Made by a program: the position numbers and the translations under genes. From assembly GCA_023231425.1 (NCBI GenBank), contig JALNVI010000116.1, positions 1 to 5,269 on the forward strand: a stretch of 5,269 nt of DNA, given 5' to 3'. The notes under the pieces were generated by a model, which did not search any database, was not told where the DNA came from, and saw only the letters and a program-made list of their open reading frames with translations. The stretch is from Desulforhopalus sp. GTDB taxonomy: Bacteria > Desulfobacterota > Desulfobulbia > Desulfobulbales > Desulfocapsaceae. Shown here piece after piece: positions 5,004 to 5,269 of the stretch; position 1 is the stretch's first letter, and every line of letters begins with the position of its first letter.

Positions 5004-5081
5004 GCAGGAGAAAGCAAAAGACGGGAAGACAATTTTTTACCGCGAAGAACGCGAAGGGACACGAAGGAAGGCAAAAGCATT
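5000..5081 (-). repeat. composite intergenic repeat, inverted copy E
   Basis: The reverse complement begins AATGCTTTTG and contains TTCTTCGCGGTAAAAAATTG, CTTCCCGTCTTTTGC and one CTCC-type heptamer remnant. Positions 5000-5049 match copy D (477-526) at 44 of 50 bases. It is inverted relative to the left-hand copies A-D, so the gene block is bracketed by inverted repeats. Confidence 0.85.
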
Positions 5082-5269
5082 CCTGATTAGTATCGACCTT
5101 CAGCCAGTAAGTGACACACTGATAAGGTATTATTACATGGACAATGCATCAGCTATTCCCGGTGTAAAACCTTGTAAGTATCCGTAATTGTTACTATTAG
5201 TCATTCAATGTTTACGAAAGGCAATCGTAACCTATTGATATTACAATAAAAGGCGAAAAAGAAAGAATC
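5082..5269. other. AT-rich non-coding tail with a short inverted repeat
   Basis: No convincing gene. TTACGA (5212-5217) and TCGTAA (5225-5230) form a 6-bp inverted repeat with a 7-base spacer, and GTAA-TTG-TTAC lies at 5183-5193. These could be operator sites for a gene beyond the right edge. A 16-codon ORF at 5137-5187 is too short to support. Confidence 0.3.

Noticed and set aside
5137..5187. A 16-codon frame (MDNASAIPGVKPCKYP) with weak AAGG upstream
   Set aside because: Too short, with only a weak upstream site and no supporting terminator or context.

Overview
The window looks like a chromosomal segment of a sulfate-reducing-type Desulfobacterota bacterium (Desulfobulbales-like). This rests on a Na+:sulfate-type (DASS/SLC13) transporter encoded with receiver-domain regulators, a cytidylate-kinase-like/receiver fusion, a sigma-54-type promoter, and intergenic repeats of the 'cgcgaagaacgcgaag' kind. 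The taxon is an inference from gene content and style; no marker gene is present.

Layout. Positions 1-615 hold no credible gene. They contain four or five copies of a composite intergenic repeat, two hairpins that share a CCTTGAA/TTCAAGG core, and the probable terminator of the main operon. Positions 616-3935 are a three-gene operon on the minus strand. In transcription order it encodes a 409-aa fusion (degenerate cytidylate-kinase-like domain, BON-like middle, C-terminal receiver), a 146-aa stand-alone receiver protein, and a 491-aa DASS/SLC13 anion transporter. All three have good Shine-Dalgarno sequences. Positions 3936-4535 form a 600-base regulatory region. It has a sigma-54-like promoter for the operon (4004-4019), a 12-bp perfect palindrome at the predicted start of transcription, a strong minus-strand terminator just upstream that insulates the promoter, a possible 28-codon minus-strand gene, a candidate plus-strand sigma-70 promoter, and an 82-bp element with 9-bp terminal inverted repeats. 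Positions 4536-4964 encode a small exported protein of unknown function on the plus strand. Positions 4965-5269 hold a hairpin, an inverted copy of the composite repeat, and an AT-rich stretch with a short inverted repeat.

How the parts may work together (inference). Neither receiver protein has a DNA-binding or enzymatic output domain, and no histidine kinase is encoded here. The fusion's kinase-like domain lacks the P-loop, so it is more likely a sensor or scaffold than an enzyme. The simplest model is that phosphorylation by a kinase encoded elsewhere, and possibly a nucleotide or other ligand, adjusts the co-encoded transporter at the protein level, while sigma-54 and an unlinked activator control its synthesis. 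The transporter departs from the classical Ser-Asn-Thr motifs at both substrate/Na+ sites, so its substrate should not be assumed. This operon is the best candidate for an undescribed system in the window.
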